Source: Boesenbergia rotunda (Eukaryota; Streptophyta; Magnoliopsida; Zingiberales; Zingiberaceae). Taken from it: a stretch of 64,000 nucleotides of DNA. Location of the stretch: contig JAGFNQ010000283.1 in assembly GCA_024364735.1 (NCBI GenBank), positions 40,892 through 104,891 on the forward strand, in the 5' to 3' direction. A program made the position numbers and the translations under genes. Each line of letters begins with the position of its first letter. The stretch's first letter is position 1. The notes under the pieces were generated by a model that worked only from the letters and a program-made list of their open reading frames with translations, had not been told where the DNA came from and did no database searches. Below are positions 53,194 to 63,732 of the stretch, piece after piece.

Positions 53194-55401
53194 ATAGAGA
53201 GGAAGAACCGTGTTCTACAAGAGGCTGCACGAAACATGCTTAATGAGTACTCACTACCGAGTTACTTATGGGTTGAAGCTGTAAATACTGCCTGCTATGT
53301 GCAAAACCGAGTCCTCATCCATAGGTTCTTAGTAAAGACTCCCCATGAACTTTGGTTTGGAAAACCACCTACGGTTAAACACCTTAGGGTGTTTGGTTGT
53401 AAGGTGTTTATTCTAAACACCAAGGATCACCTTGGAAAGTTCACGGCAAAGGCTAATGAAGGGATACTAGTTCGGTACTCCCTAGTTAGCAAAGCCTATC
53501 GAGTCTACAACAAGAAATCTAGATTGGTTGAAGAGTCTTCTGATGTTGTCTTTGAAGAAATTCCGAAAGCCAATGGACAACCAGAAGATGAAGTCCAATT
53601 TGAAATTAGGAGACTAAGTTTGAATGAGAGTCCAAATGTTGTTGATGGTGGTGAATCTGATGACGGTGAGCCTAGACAACCCATAGATCAGCCAGATCCT
53701 GAGGCTGAGCTGGTGCCTAGTGAAACCGTTCAAGAAGCACTACCAACACCTAGGCAAACTAGATTAGCCTCTAGTCATCCCCAAGACCAAATTGTTGGAG
53801 ACATCCATCATGGGGTTAGAACTAGATCATTCTTTAGGAATGAGGCTAATGAAGTTGCCTTAATTTCCGAAATTGAACCAAGAAAAATTGATGAAGCATT
53901 AAATGATCCCGATTGGATCATTGCAATGCAAGATGAACTAGGTCAATTCGAAAGGAGTCAAGTTTGGGATTTAGTCCCTAGACCTAAGAAGACCACCATC
54001 ATTGGAACCAAATGTGTCTTCATGAATAAATTAAATCATAAGGGAGAAATCATTAGAAACAAGGCACGCTTAGTAGCCAAGGGCTATAGTCAAGTTGAAG
54101 GCCTTGATTATGATGAGACCTATGCTCCCGTGGCACGATTAGAGTCCATCCGACTGATGCTAGCATTTACAGCACATCGTTGCTTCAAGCTATATCAAAT
54201 GGATGTCAAATCGGCCTTTTTAAATGGTCTAATAAGGGAAGAAGTCTATGTCGAACAACCTCCGGGGGTTGAGAGTACCGAATTTCCAAACCACGTATTC
54301 AAGCACAAAAAGGCACTTTACGGCCTTAAACAAGTGCCCCGAGCTTGGTATGAGCGATTATCGACATTTCTAATTGAGAAGGGCTTTGTTAGAGGCCAAA
54401 TAGACCCTACACTATTTCTACGTAGAGATGGTGACAATATATTTGTAACCCAAGTTTATGTCGATGACATTATTTGTCGCTCAAATAACAAGGGTTATTT
54501 AAATGAGTTCATTGGACATATGGAGAGTGAATTTGAAATGAGTCTGGTGGGAGAGTTGACTTTCTTCCTTGGACTTGAAATCAAGCAAACTCGCGATGCA
54601 ATCCATGTGCACCAATCAAAGTATACGCAAGAAATGCTCCGTAAATTCAACATGAGTGATTCAAAAGAGGTAACCACTCCCATGGCCACAAACACAAGAT
54701 TAGACAATGATGAGAGTGGTAAACCCGTTGATTTGACACAATATCGGAGCATGATAGGTAGTTTGCTATACCTCACAGCTAGTCGACCGGATATACTATT
54801 TGCTGTGGGTATGTGCGCTAGGTATCAAGTTTGTGCCAAGGAATCTCACTTAATCGCTGTCAAGAGGATTTTGAGATACCTTAAAGGCACAATTGGAGTT
54901 GGTCTTTGGTACCCCCATACCGAATCATTTGATCTAATTGGCTATACCGATTCTGACTACGCTGGATGTAAGTTGGATTGGAAAAGCACAAGTGGGGGCT
55001 GCCAATTCCTAGGATCATCTCTAGTTAGTTGGTCAAGTCGGAAGCAACACTGTGTTGCTCTCTCCACGACCGATGCAGAATATATCGCCATGGGAGAGAG
55101 CGTATCACAATTGTTGTGGATGATTCATACTCTAGAGGACTATGGATTAAGCTACAAAGGTGTGCAAGTGTTGTGTGACAACATAAGCACAATTAACCTA
55201 ACAAAGAATCTAGTCCATCATTCTAGGATCAAACACATTGAAGTGCGTCACCACTTCATTAGAGATCATGTTGCTAGAGGAGATATTATACTCTCACATG
55301 TAGAGTCCAAATCAAATCTAACGGACATTTTCACTAAACCACTCCCCGAAAATGAGTTTAGCTTCTTAAGAAGGGAGTTGGGAATGTCTCGCGCTTCATA
55401 A
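53194..55401 (+). CDS. pol: pol 3' part of SIRE-E (integrase end-RT-RNase H), open
   Basis: Open from the truncation point to TAA 55399-55401. The first ATG is internal (53236); the frame is open upstream to 53194. Integrase C-terminal HELWFGKPPTVKHLRVFGCK, acidic linker, then RT with GTKCVFMNKLNHKGEI, DYDETYAPVARLESIRL, MDVKSAFLNGL and catalytic YVDD at 54456-54467. RNase H has GYTDSDYAGCK, LSTTDAEYIAMGE and CDN. Differences from the other copies include WVFKNK to CVFMNK, LDRKSTSGG to LDWKSTSGG and TTEAEY to TTDAEY. So the frame is open but may not be fully active. The 5' part of pol is missing. Confidence 0.93.
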   Translation: MERKNRVLQEAARNMLNEYSLPSYLWVEAVNTACYVQNRVLIHRFLVKTPHELWFGKPPTVKHLRVFGCKVFILNTKDHLGKFTAKANEGILVRYSLVSKAYRVYNKKSRLVEESSDVVFEEIPKANGQPEDEVQFEIRRLSLNESPNVVDGGESDDGEPRQPIDQPDPEAELVPSETVQEALPTPRQTRLASSHPQDQIVGDIHHGVRTRSFFRNEANEVALISEIEPRKIDEALNDPDWIIAMQDELGQFERSQVWDLVPRPKKTTIIGTKCVFMNKLNHKGEIIRNKARLVAKGYSQVEGLDYDETYAPVARLESIRLMLAFTAHRCFKLYQMDVKSAFLNGLIREEVYVEQPPGVESTEFPNHVFKHKKALYGLKQVPRAWYERLSTFLIEKGFVRGQIDPTLFLRRDGDNIFVTQVYVDDIICRSNNKGYLNEFIGHMESEFEMSLVGELTFFLGLEIKQTRDAIHVHQSKYTQEMLRKFNMSDSKEVTTPMATNTRLDNDESGKPVDLTQYRSMIGSLLYLTASRPDILFAVGMCARYQVCAKESHLIAVKRILRYLKGTIGVGLWYPHTESFDLIGYTDSDYAGCKLDWKSTSGGCQFLGSSLVSWSSRKQHCVALSTTDAEYIAMGESVSQLLWMIHTLEDYGLSYKGVQVLCDNISTINLTKNLVHHSRIKHIEVRHHFIRDHVARGDIILSHVESKSNLTDIFTKPLPENEFSFLRRELGMSRAS

Positions 55402-56609
55402 ACATCAAAATGCATTCAAAACCCTTCATGATTTTTTCTAATTGTTGGGATACAATTGGGTAACTTGGGGACATCTCACACAAACTATAAGGTTCAACAA
55501 AACGTTTTTGTTTGCTAGAAATGGGGTGAGATGTTAGGGTCAACTCAATTTCTCAAAATGTCAATGCATCCCTTGAGAAATTAAGTTGACAAGATAAAAA
55601 TCACTTCGGTGACCAAGTATGGGGAAAACCAATGCATAACATATGTGTATTTGGCTCCATGATCATACTTGGACATTCCAATCAAGGAAACTTGATTGAA
55701 AACTTGAAATTGGTATAAACATGATTGGATGATTGTTGAAAGAGTTTGACTTCACGTGGGTGGAGCAAAGTGATTTGCCAAAACCATAAGGACCTTTGAT
55801 CCTTGTTTAGGGATCAATTATAGTCAAGGGATCACTTCCAAGATCGATATCTTTCATCAGATCCCTTCAGAAATTAAGTGGAAGTCTGAAACTGAAAGTT
55901 TCAGATTGTATCAGGGAGTATCAGGAACCCTGATCGGTCACTGGACCGATCAGGAGTACGGCTGATCGGTCCCTGGACCGATCTGACTCCCTCCTGTGGT
56001 GATTGGTCCACAGACCGATCAGAGGGACTTTGTGAAATTTTGTCCAAACATTCTGTGCTAGCCTGGATCGGTCCCCGGACTGATCCGGCACCCTGTGGTG
56101 ATCGGTCCACAGACCGATCAGGGGGCTTCCAGAATATCATCCAACCCTACTGTTCGCTTCCTGATCGATCAGTCGATCGATCAGGTACCTGCCTGATCAG
56201 TCACCCGACCGATCAGGACCAGGCCAGTCCGATCAGGCCAAAGCCTGATCGGTCTGGGCGCTCCCAGATTGAACGGTGATCCGTTCAATCGCATTAAATT
56301 ACGGTTGGTGGACCAATCCACCAACCGATTAAATCTCCCGAAACCCCTCATTGTCGAACCCTAGCGCCAAAAATTCCCTCTTGCGCATCCTTCTACTGTG
56401 CGTGAGTCCTCTTCCTGTGTGTTCTTCCTTGCTCGTGAGCTCTCCTTCTCTTGCTGTGCGTGTGTGATCCTGAGAAGGTGTCTTGCAAGCTCCTCCTTGT
56501 CTTCCTGCGAGTTCCTCTCTCACTCAAGGTCTTGCGCTCATCTGCGCCGAGAACTTTCTCCTGCGCGAGCTCTCCTTCCAGCCTTCAAGAACTTCTCAAA
56601 TCAACGACA
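55402..56609 (+). other. spacer between pol and third ORF, SIRE-E
   Basis: Noncoding. Conserved post-pol sequence (55402-55800), then GATCGGTC palindromes (55925-56260), two strong hairpins (gattgaacgg..ccgttcaatc near 56270; gttggtgga..tccaccaac near 56305) and a C/T-rich leader before ATG 56610. Collinear with 3985-5115. Confidence 0.75.
55925..56260. repeat. internal palindrome cluster, SIRE-E
   Basis: Around eight units such as cctgatcggtcactggaccgatcagg and gatcggtccacagaccgatcag, plus a pure palindrome gatcgatcagtcgatcgatcag. Same sequence family as the LTR arrays, but lying 350-700 bases upstream of the third ORF. Confidence 0.88.
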
Positions 56610-58242
56610 ATGGCACCTAAGTAAGGGTTTTCCTTCTTCCATCTTGTTGAATACTTCAAATATTATAATATGTGGTGAACTAACCATGATGTTTGTTCTT
56701 GGGGTTTATTTTGGGTGTGTGTCATGTGTGCCGTGACCTACATATGATCAAATCTCTCCTTCATTTGATTATTGTTCTCATCTTGTATCAAACTGATAAA
56801 TCTTTTGTGCCATGTCTTAACGTTGATCAATGTCTCACCTTTTGATTATTTTTCCGTGATCAAATCTTGGGTCTTTGATTAAACCTGTGTTCATATGATC
56901 AATTCAACCTTGTCCAATTGGTTTAAACTATGTGCATGATCAATTCTTTAAATTCTTTAGAAAATCATCTAAGGGAAAAGAACCCGTGGAGGGAAGCTCA
57001 AAGGGCAAAGGCCCTTCATCATCTACATCTCCTTCAAGACCTCCACCACCTCCACATACCAGATTTCAAAATATTCATTTTGCTCTAGACTTCCAATGGC
57101 ATACATTCAAACTCATGCCATGTCGATCGGTGGGCCAAACCTAAATTTATGAACATTGTCCTACGATACGACAGATCATTGAACACTATGAGCTTCAACC
57201 CATTCTTTTCCTTGAAAAGCCAATCAACTTTGATTTAGTCTCTGAATTTTATAATAATATGGTTAGTGGAGAGGGCACGGGGTGGAGGACCCGTGTCGCT
57301 AGTGTTGACCTTGATTTTAATCTATCTACTTTCACTGCCTTTCACGGTTGTCGCCGGTCCGAGAATGACTTTTCACTCTACCCTTATCTTCCGGATCCCC
57401 TACCGGTTCCCTTTGATGGAGTCACCTTTGACTCTATCCATGAGTACTTTTTCGATCATCCCAAGTCGAGGGAACTCGGTGAGGCTTCCAGTGCCTTTCC
57501 TACATTTGCTGCTCTCCGCCTCTCGCCCGTTGATTATGCTTTGTTTAAGATTATCACTAACTATCTCATCCCTACTACTACAAAGCACCTAGATGAAATT
57601 CATCCATTCCACTGCTTGATGCTCTACGGGATGCATCAGCAGTTAGACTTTGACCCAGTGACTTCCCTTTTCTTCTCCATCATCGTCCACAGTCAGATGT
57701 ATGGTCAGACGGTTTACATGCCCTTTGGCCATATCATTACTGCGTGGCTGCAGTCGATAGGTATCGACGTTTCACAGGGCAGCATTGTGCCCATGGTTGG
57801 ATAGGACTGCCACTTGGATCGTCACATGCTTGCTCAGTTCGACATTGTTGTCGGGCCGCAGGGGCTGAGGTGGAAGGATCAGAGACGCGTGGGGGAGCTA
57901 CCTAGAGCAGCCCATGATTAGGAGCCGCCCGCTGATGCAGAGGATTACGATGAGTGGACTCCTGACCTTCGCTGGCAGGTTGCAGAGCTAGAGCGGATGA
58001 TGCAGCACGAGTTACATATTTCTGAGCTTTGGCGACAGGAGGTCAGCTCAGAGTTTCGGTCCTTCGATCGCCACCTCAATGCTCTAGCATCCGATGTCTT
58101 TGGGATCGTTTCACTGCAGGAGACGTGGTATGAGGAGTGGTATCATCATACGTTTCTTGGTGGTGCGACCTCCAACAACCCTCCATCAGGGGATGGTATA
58201 TATATTGCTGATTCTTCAGACGATGACCCCGCGGAGGATTGA
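56610..58242 (+). pseudogene. spliced third ORF of SIRE-E (plant-transposon-protein-like)
   Basis: Exon 1 is 56610-56620 (ATG GCA CCT AA); the intron 56621-56960 has donor GTAAGG and acceptor CTTTAG; exon 2 is 56961-58242. The spliced start is MAPKKSSKGKEPVEG, with a Ser/Pro-rich region next. The main domain has EFYNNMVSGEG, FTAFHGCRRSEND, ALFKIITNYLIP, LMLYGMHQQLDFDP and TVYMPFGHIITAWLQSIGI. The C-terminal part is helical (LERMMQHELHISELWRQEVS) and ends SSDDDPAED. About 430 codons, one frame, with stops at 57142 (TAA), 57802 (TAG) and 57919 (TAG). Homologous to the ORF of element F. No clear signal peptide or membrane segment, so an envelope role is not supported by the sequence. Confidence 0.78.
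56621..56960 (+). other. intron of the SIRE-E third ORF
   Basis: GTAAGG..TTCTTTAG, 340 nt, phase 2, AT-rich with a T-rich end. Equivalent introns: 5127-5418 (copy 1) and 14073-14223 (element F, reverse). Confidence 0.75.
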
Positions 58243-58757
58243 TGACATTGACTGTGTGGATTGTATGACTCTATGGCTATGTGCCTCTGATTTATATGCT
58301 TGACGATGCATCTGATATTTTGCATGCATTTCACATTTGCCTTATCATGTTTTGATTATTGGCTTATCTGTGTGTTCACATGATTACTATCTACATGGTT
58401 GAATTGCTGTGATATCTGCGTGTATGCCTTATTATGCATGGCTATGATTATGCTCCAGTTCCATATGATACATATGCTTGTCTTGCCATGCCTTATCTTT
58501 GTCATATGTGTTCATATGTTTATCAAAATAAATCAATCATACCTTTGTTATTTTGGGATTCCCCTAGGATTGAGGGGGAGTATGGTTAAACTTAACAGCC
58601 CTTCTAGACCTTTTCGATGTTCGACAAAGGGGGAGAGTGTGGTTGGTTAAGTTTAGGATGATCATGTTGTAGGGGGAGGATCCTGATTCCCCTATGATCC
58701 TGAAATTTGAAAAATTGATTGAGAATCCCTAAACTTAAAATCGGGTTATCAAACAAC
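58243..58757 (+). other. 3' untranslated region of SIRE-E
   Basis: T-rich noncoding sequence after the third ORF, with two gagggggag-like purine blocks (58570, 58630) ahead of the true polypurine tract. Confidence 0.65.
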
Positions 58758-58771
58758 AAAAAGGGGGAGAT
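58758..58771 (+). other. polypurine tract of SIRE-E
   Basis: aaaaagggggagat next to the LTR start TGTTGATGC at 58772. Confidence 0.9.
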
Positions 58772-60896
58772 TGTTGATGCAGTCTGACCCTGATTGTTGT
58801 TTTGGTGTTAACACCGATTTTAGTTTAGGTTGATGATTATGATTATGATTAAGTCCTGATCAGGGATTAGACACGGTGTGAGAAATCCTAACCTGGAGGG
58901 TTAGGTGTGGAGAAATCCTAACCTGGAGGGTTAGGTGTGGAAAATCCTAGCTTGGAGGGTTAGGTATGGAAAATCCTAGCTTGGAGGGCTAGGTGTGGAA
59001 AGTCCTAACTTGGAAGGGTTGGGTGAAAAGTCCTAGCTTGGAGGGCTAGGTGAAAAGTCCTAACTTAGAGGGTTAGGTGAAAAGTCCCAACTTGGAAGGT
59101 TAGGTGAAAAGTCCTAGCTTGGAGGGCTAGGTTGAAATCCCGGTGAGTGAAGCCGGGTCCCGGTGAGTGAAGTCGGGTGACTGAAATCCTGGTGAGTGAA
59201 GCCAGGTCCTAGTTTGGAGGGCTAGGTTGAAGTCCAAGTGAGTGAAGCTGGGCATGACACGAGTCAGAGATGGGCCGGAGGCTTGTTCTCATGACTTAGA
59301 GGGGATTTGGTCGTCCCTAGATCGGTCTGGTGACCGATCAGGGAAGTTGGCACGGTGCTCCGTCGTGGATCGGTCTAGTGACCGATCCAGCACTGATCGG
59401 TCGGGTGACCGATCAGGGAGCACACAGTGAGGTTGGGAACCTACTGCCCGGCTCCTGGTCGATCCGGTGACCGATCAGGGAGCAGGCAGTTCCCTCACTG
59501 TCCGGCTCCTGATCGGTCCGGTGACTGATCAGGGAGCAGTCAGTTCCCTCAGTGTCCGGCTCCTGATCAGTCCGGTGACCGATCAGGGAGCAGACAGTTT
59601 CCTCACTGCTTGGCTCCTGATCGGTCTGGTGACCGATCAGGGAGCACACAGTGAGTTGAGTTCCCCCACTGATCAGCTACTGAACGGTCTGGCGACCGAT
59701 CCACGACCTAGGATCTGATATCCGTGATTACTGTTCACTCAGAAGTGGACCGATCAGGCTTGAGCATGATCGGACAGTGGCTATCCTGATCGGTCTGGTG
59801 ACCGATCAGGCCTGTGTCACCGCGAAAGCTGGGAGTCCCAGCAAGGCGGTGGATCGGTCTGGTGACCGACCCACGAGCCCTGGATCGGTCCGATGACCGA
59901 TCACTTTAATTCAAAATGCACTGTCAGACGCTCTGATCACGTCTGAACGTATCTGATTCTCTGCGCTTAATCTCTGATACTCGATTTTCTGCTTGATATG
60001 TGCTAATGCTCTGATTAAAGCTGCAGGTGACAGGGAAGGATTCAAACACTCAAGGAGAGTCAATGGAGGCCTTTCCTTGGAGCAGGTTTGTCCGTTTTCC
60101 TCCTCAGGTTGCAACGGACACTGGCGCTGGCTGGAGCTGCTGACTGGGGCTGGTCTGAGGGAGGTTCAGGGAGTCCAGAAGAGCTCAGTAGCGGCTGGTG
60201 GTTGCAGGAGAGCAGCTGGAGGCTGCAGTGAGGTGGTGACCTGGCAATAGTGGAAGGACTTAAGCGCTTGGTGGCGAACAAGTCTCCACAATAACAACTC
60301 TGATCAGTAACGCTGCGTGCTTGTGTTCTCTGCTATTCCATCGTTCTTGAGCAAGCAGCTGCAATCTTTGATGCAACCATCCCTTACTTGAGCACTTGGA
60401 GGAAGAAACAAGAGGCTTGGTGAGTCCATCAGCGAGAAGTCACGAAGAAGAGAGTTATTGCGTGAGATCGTCGCTGGGTGGAGTTCGAGAGAAGCTCTGC
60501 TTGTGTTCTTACCTGTTCTAAGTGCTAAGTAAGATCTTTCTTGTGTTTCATTGTGCTTAAAACTCTATCATTGTTGAAACGCTGTGGAGAGGTTACTCCA
60601 CCGAGAAGGAGGTTACTTACTATCCGATTTTTTCGGGACTTGATCTGCCGACGATCAAGGGATCGCCCACCTTACGAGCACGCCAAGGAGTAGGGGCAAG
60701 TTATCCCCGAACCTAGTAAATCCTCTTGTTAGCGTTCTTGTTCTTGTGACTAACTTAGGGTTTAGTTTACTGCATACTTTGTTTTATTGTTTCCGCTGTG
60801 CTACTAAACCTTTGAGTCGCAGAAATTTCAAAAGCGCTAAAATTTCAAGTGTCTAGCTATATTCACCCCCTCCCTCTAGTCATCCAAGTTCCAACA
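58772..60896 (+). repeat. 3' LTR of SIRE-E (2125 bp)
   Basis: TGTTGATGCAGTCTGACCC.. to ..tcatccaagttccaaca. It contains minisatellite (58865-59250), palindrome array (59310-59910), R-U5 motif (60650-60722) and an attcaccccctccctct tract. It is followed by agaag. Confidence 0.95.
59310..59910. repeat. GATCGGTC palindrome array, LTR of SIRE-E
   Basis: About 14 units of gatcggt(c/t)(c/t)ggtgaccgatcaggg, several inside a larger tandem repeat of about 60 bases (gagcaggcagttccctcact..ggctcctgatcgg) at 59450-59640. Confidence 0.9.
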
Positions 60897-61160
60897 AGAA
60901 GAACATGGGGGCACATGTAACCACCATCTCAGGTATAAAAGGTACTCCAACCCTCCAGAAAAAAGAGTTATACACATTCGAACTCATACTGTTTTCCTTA
61001 TTTTCTTCCATCTAAGAGATTCAGGCACTGACTTGAGCGTCGGAGTGGGCTCCGCCGGACAACCTCCTATGTGTTCCCTTAACACTCATGTTAATCTTGC
61101 AGGGTGGAAACTCTTCTTCTCTTATCACTATCCTCGTGGATTGAACCCTGATGACTAGTC
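60897..61160 (+). mobile_element. Tat-type Gypsy LTR fragment
   Basis: Contains TATAAAA at 60934-60940 and, downstream, gcactgacttgagcgtcggagtg and gccggacaacctcc, a TATA-R arrangement like the LTR at 7526-8371. Ends are not defined. No internal coding part follows. Confidence 0.55.
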
Positions 61161-62670
61161 GTCAATGTTGATTTCTTTCGGAACAGTTATCAATTGAATT
61201 AATTGATTTTATATCGATTGGATTTATTCAATTTTAATAATAAAATTCGGTTTAATTTATTCAATTTTTTTATTGAATAAATTTTGATTTATTCAATTCC
61301 GTCTGTTACCTCCTTTTTAAAATCTCTTCGGCAATGATATATACTCTGCCCGTAAGGCCTTAAATCTTGAATGTGAACTTCTATGTCATCAATTTTCGCT
61401 CTCAATTGGGCCTTTGGATCAAAATCCAAATAGATATTAGGCTAAAAAACATATCATCAACTCGATGAAATAGCATCCCGATTATAGGAGAATTCCCAAG
61501 GAAAAAAAAAAAGAGACTTCCAAGAAAGTTTAGTTTAGACACACAAGTCACAGAAAAATATACAAGTATATAGTATCCTTTGATCAGTTGAAAGTAACCT
61601 TTAAGAAATGAAGATATTGTTAAAATGTAAATTGTGTAAAACTTAAAAGAATATTTGAAAAAAGTGCGTAGGAGGGAGCCACCATAATCCAAATCTATAT
61701 TATATAAAAATATAACGTGTGTTGTCACACCATAATCCAAATCTATATAAAAAAATAAAACCGAAAAAATTATATATTAGATAATAGAAAATGTTCAAAA
61801 TTTTTTATAAATGTAGATTATTTTTCGATAAATAACTTTTTGTTAAAAAAATATAGGAGGTTAAGGGGAGAATAAATTAAATATATATTTTAAAAAGGAA
61901 AATTTTTAAAATAAAATATTTTTAAAAAGTTTTTGAAATAATGATTGTTTTGAAAAATATTTTATTTTTGTAAAATCTCTAAAAAATTCTTTGAACACCC
62001 CTTTGAAAGCTTCAGTTCTCTTTAAAAAAGATCCTTTAAATATGTTTTGCTTTGAAAACACTTTTACAAAATTTATCAAAATTCCTTGAAAATAATTTTG
62101 AAATGATAGTTTCAACATAATATTTTTTCTAAAAATTCTTTTGAAAATATTCTTCAAAAGCATACTTTAGAAAATTCTCAAAAATAGGTTAATTTTGAAA
62201 AATATGTTGATAATTCCTTTAAAAAACTATGTTTTGAAAAATTATTTTTGAAAAGTCATTTGAAAAATTATATTTTAAAACAACTTCAACAATCTTTGTT
62301 TTTGAAATTGCACTTTTAAAGACACTTTGCAAAAGTTTTTGAAAATCAATTTTTACAATATTTTAAAAATACAGGTTTTCAACAAAGATTTTTTTAAAAA
62401 AATTATTCAAAAATCACTTTGCAAATTGTTTTAAAAATATCCTCTTTTGAAAATATTATTATATTTTGGAAAATATTTTTTTTTAATTCTTTCAATATGT
62501 GCTCTTTCGATCTAACATTGTTGGTGCAAAGAAGTCCTTAAAATTTAAGGAATTGAAATATAAGTAGAATATATGTATGCTAAAGGGGATGTATAAATTA
62601 GAAAACCTAACTTGCATAAGAATTGATAAGTTGGTTATGTAATTTGCCAAACTTAAACATATTATCTAAT
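61161..62670. other. AT-rich DNA without recognised genes
   Basis: Very AT-rich. A direct repeat accataatccaaatctatat occurs at about 61681 and 61729. From 61900 to 62480 the sequence is a degenerate run of ttttgaaaa-like words. Short ORFs here have low-complexity F/K/N content and are not believed. The right part (62500-62670) is probably the 3' end of the retroelement whose LTR starts at 62688. Confidence 0.55.
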
Positions 62671-62673
62671 ATC

Positions 62674-63370
62674 AAAAAGGAGGAGATTATTGGTGCAATT
62701 GTCCATTAAAGTTTTGATGTTTGTTTGACAATATATTTAATGGGCTTTAGTCATGTTAAGGTTGATCGAATGACTAATAAAAGTCAGAAGACTTGAAGGA
62801 GTGAACTTCAAGCAAAGAAAACACTCTAGGAGAGTAAACCCTAGGTTGCGAGAAGACTTAAAGGAGTGAACTCAAACAAAGGAAAAAACTCTAGGGGAGT
62901 GAGCCCTAGGTTGTGACAAGTTTTGGAAGAGTGAACTCCAAGCAAAAGGAAACCCCTAGGGGAGTGAATCCTAGGTAATGAGAAATTTTGGAAGAGTAAA
63001 CTCCAAGCAAGTTTGAACGATCAACGGATTCTAGTGAACTTGTGTATAATTTTGCTAACACTATTTTGCATTACTACTATTAAACTTGTTGTGCTAATTT
63101 AGTATTATAGGAAAAATCTTAGTGGATAAGACAATCAGACACTGAGCAGAGAAAGTCCAAATAGGTCTGGAAGATCAGATATTTGACAGGTAAGTTGAGG
63201 AGAGGTCCTGGAGGGAGCGAGTGACGTCGTGTCCCAGTTTGGGACAAACCGTAGGCGATGATCTGATCAAAGAAACCAACGGAGATTTCTAAGTCGAGAT
63301 AAGACATACCTATCTGCCTATACCATTTATGCATTTTCATATCCGTTCTAACTATGTTTTACAGGGTAAA
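62674..63370 (+). mobile_element. SIRE-like polypurine tract and LTR start (family I)
   Basis: atcaaaaaggaggagat is a decayed polypurine tract, followed by tattggtgcaattgtcc at 62688 (TG changed to TA). Tandem-like units (gagtgaactccaagcaaa..ctaggggagtgaa..cctagg) at 62790-63000 recall the U3 minisatellites of the other families. No R-U5 motif or LTR end was found, so it is truncated or interrupted on the right; the end given is approximate. Confidence 0.55.
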
Positions 63371-63732
63371 TACTAACATAGTTTTACAGGTGTTCCGTCA
63401 ACAAAAAGAGAGCTTCAAATATCCTCATATTGTTCTATTGATGAAAAAGCTTTATCGATTAATGGATCAGAGATATTATCGTAGTGAAATTAGATCAAAA
63501 AGGAAACTGCATTTCATCAATGGAAAAAATTATTCACTCGACAGAACAATATGATTTTGGGGATCAGATAGATCGGATCAGAGCAAACAAGGAAAGGCAT
63601 AGGGTTCAGTCGATGAATAGAATGATCACGAATAGGTTAATCGATGAAATGATTTTTCAGTTGACTGAATGATACATATAAAAGAAGCCCTTGGGGTACG
63701 AACCAAAAAGACAACACTCCCTGTGCTCATTC
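63371..63732 (+). other. unidentified segment with a short ORF
   Basis: Between the family-I LTR and the family-B LTR. Two overlapping frames read LLMKKLYRLMDQRYYRSEIR and, further on, YDFGDQIDRIRANKERHRVQ then SMNRMITNRLIDEMIFQLTE with TGA at 63670. The two look like parts of one basic protein with a frameshift near 63480-63550. I do not recognise it. It could be an organelle-derived insert or a retroelement scrap. Confidence 0.3.

Larger units (their letters stand above)
53194..60896 (+). mobile_element. SIRE-E: SIRE-type Copia, 3' half
   Basis: Begins within integrase (IERKNRVLQEAARNMLNEY), where SIRE-D inserted. It runs through an open pol, a palindrome-rich spacer, a spliced third ORF, polypurine tract and 3' LTR. 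This is the only element in the window that shows the complete 3' architecture of this SIRE family. Confidence 0.95.

Noticed and set aside
57266..57592. 108-codon ORF within the SIRE-E third ORF
   Set aside because: A shadow frame. The frame starting at 56610 has the homologue in element F.
20713..60896. SIRE copy 2 (5' half) and SIRE-E (3' half) as one interrupted element
   Set aside because: The pol ends do not meet (about 12 codons missing) and the outer flanks differ (gcccc and agaag). SIRE-E is treated as a separate element.
61402..62163. Reverse-strand ORFs of 85-112 codons in AT-rich DNA
   Set aside because: Low-complexity F/K/I/L content, no domain, and they lie in repetitive AT-rich sequence.
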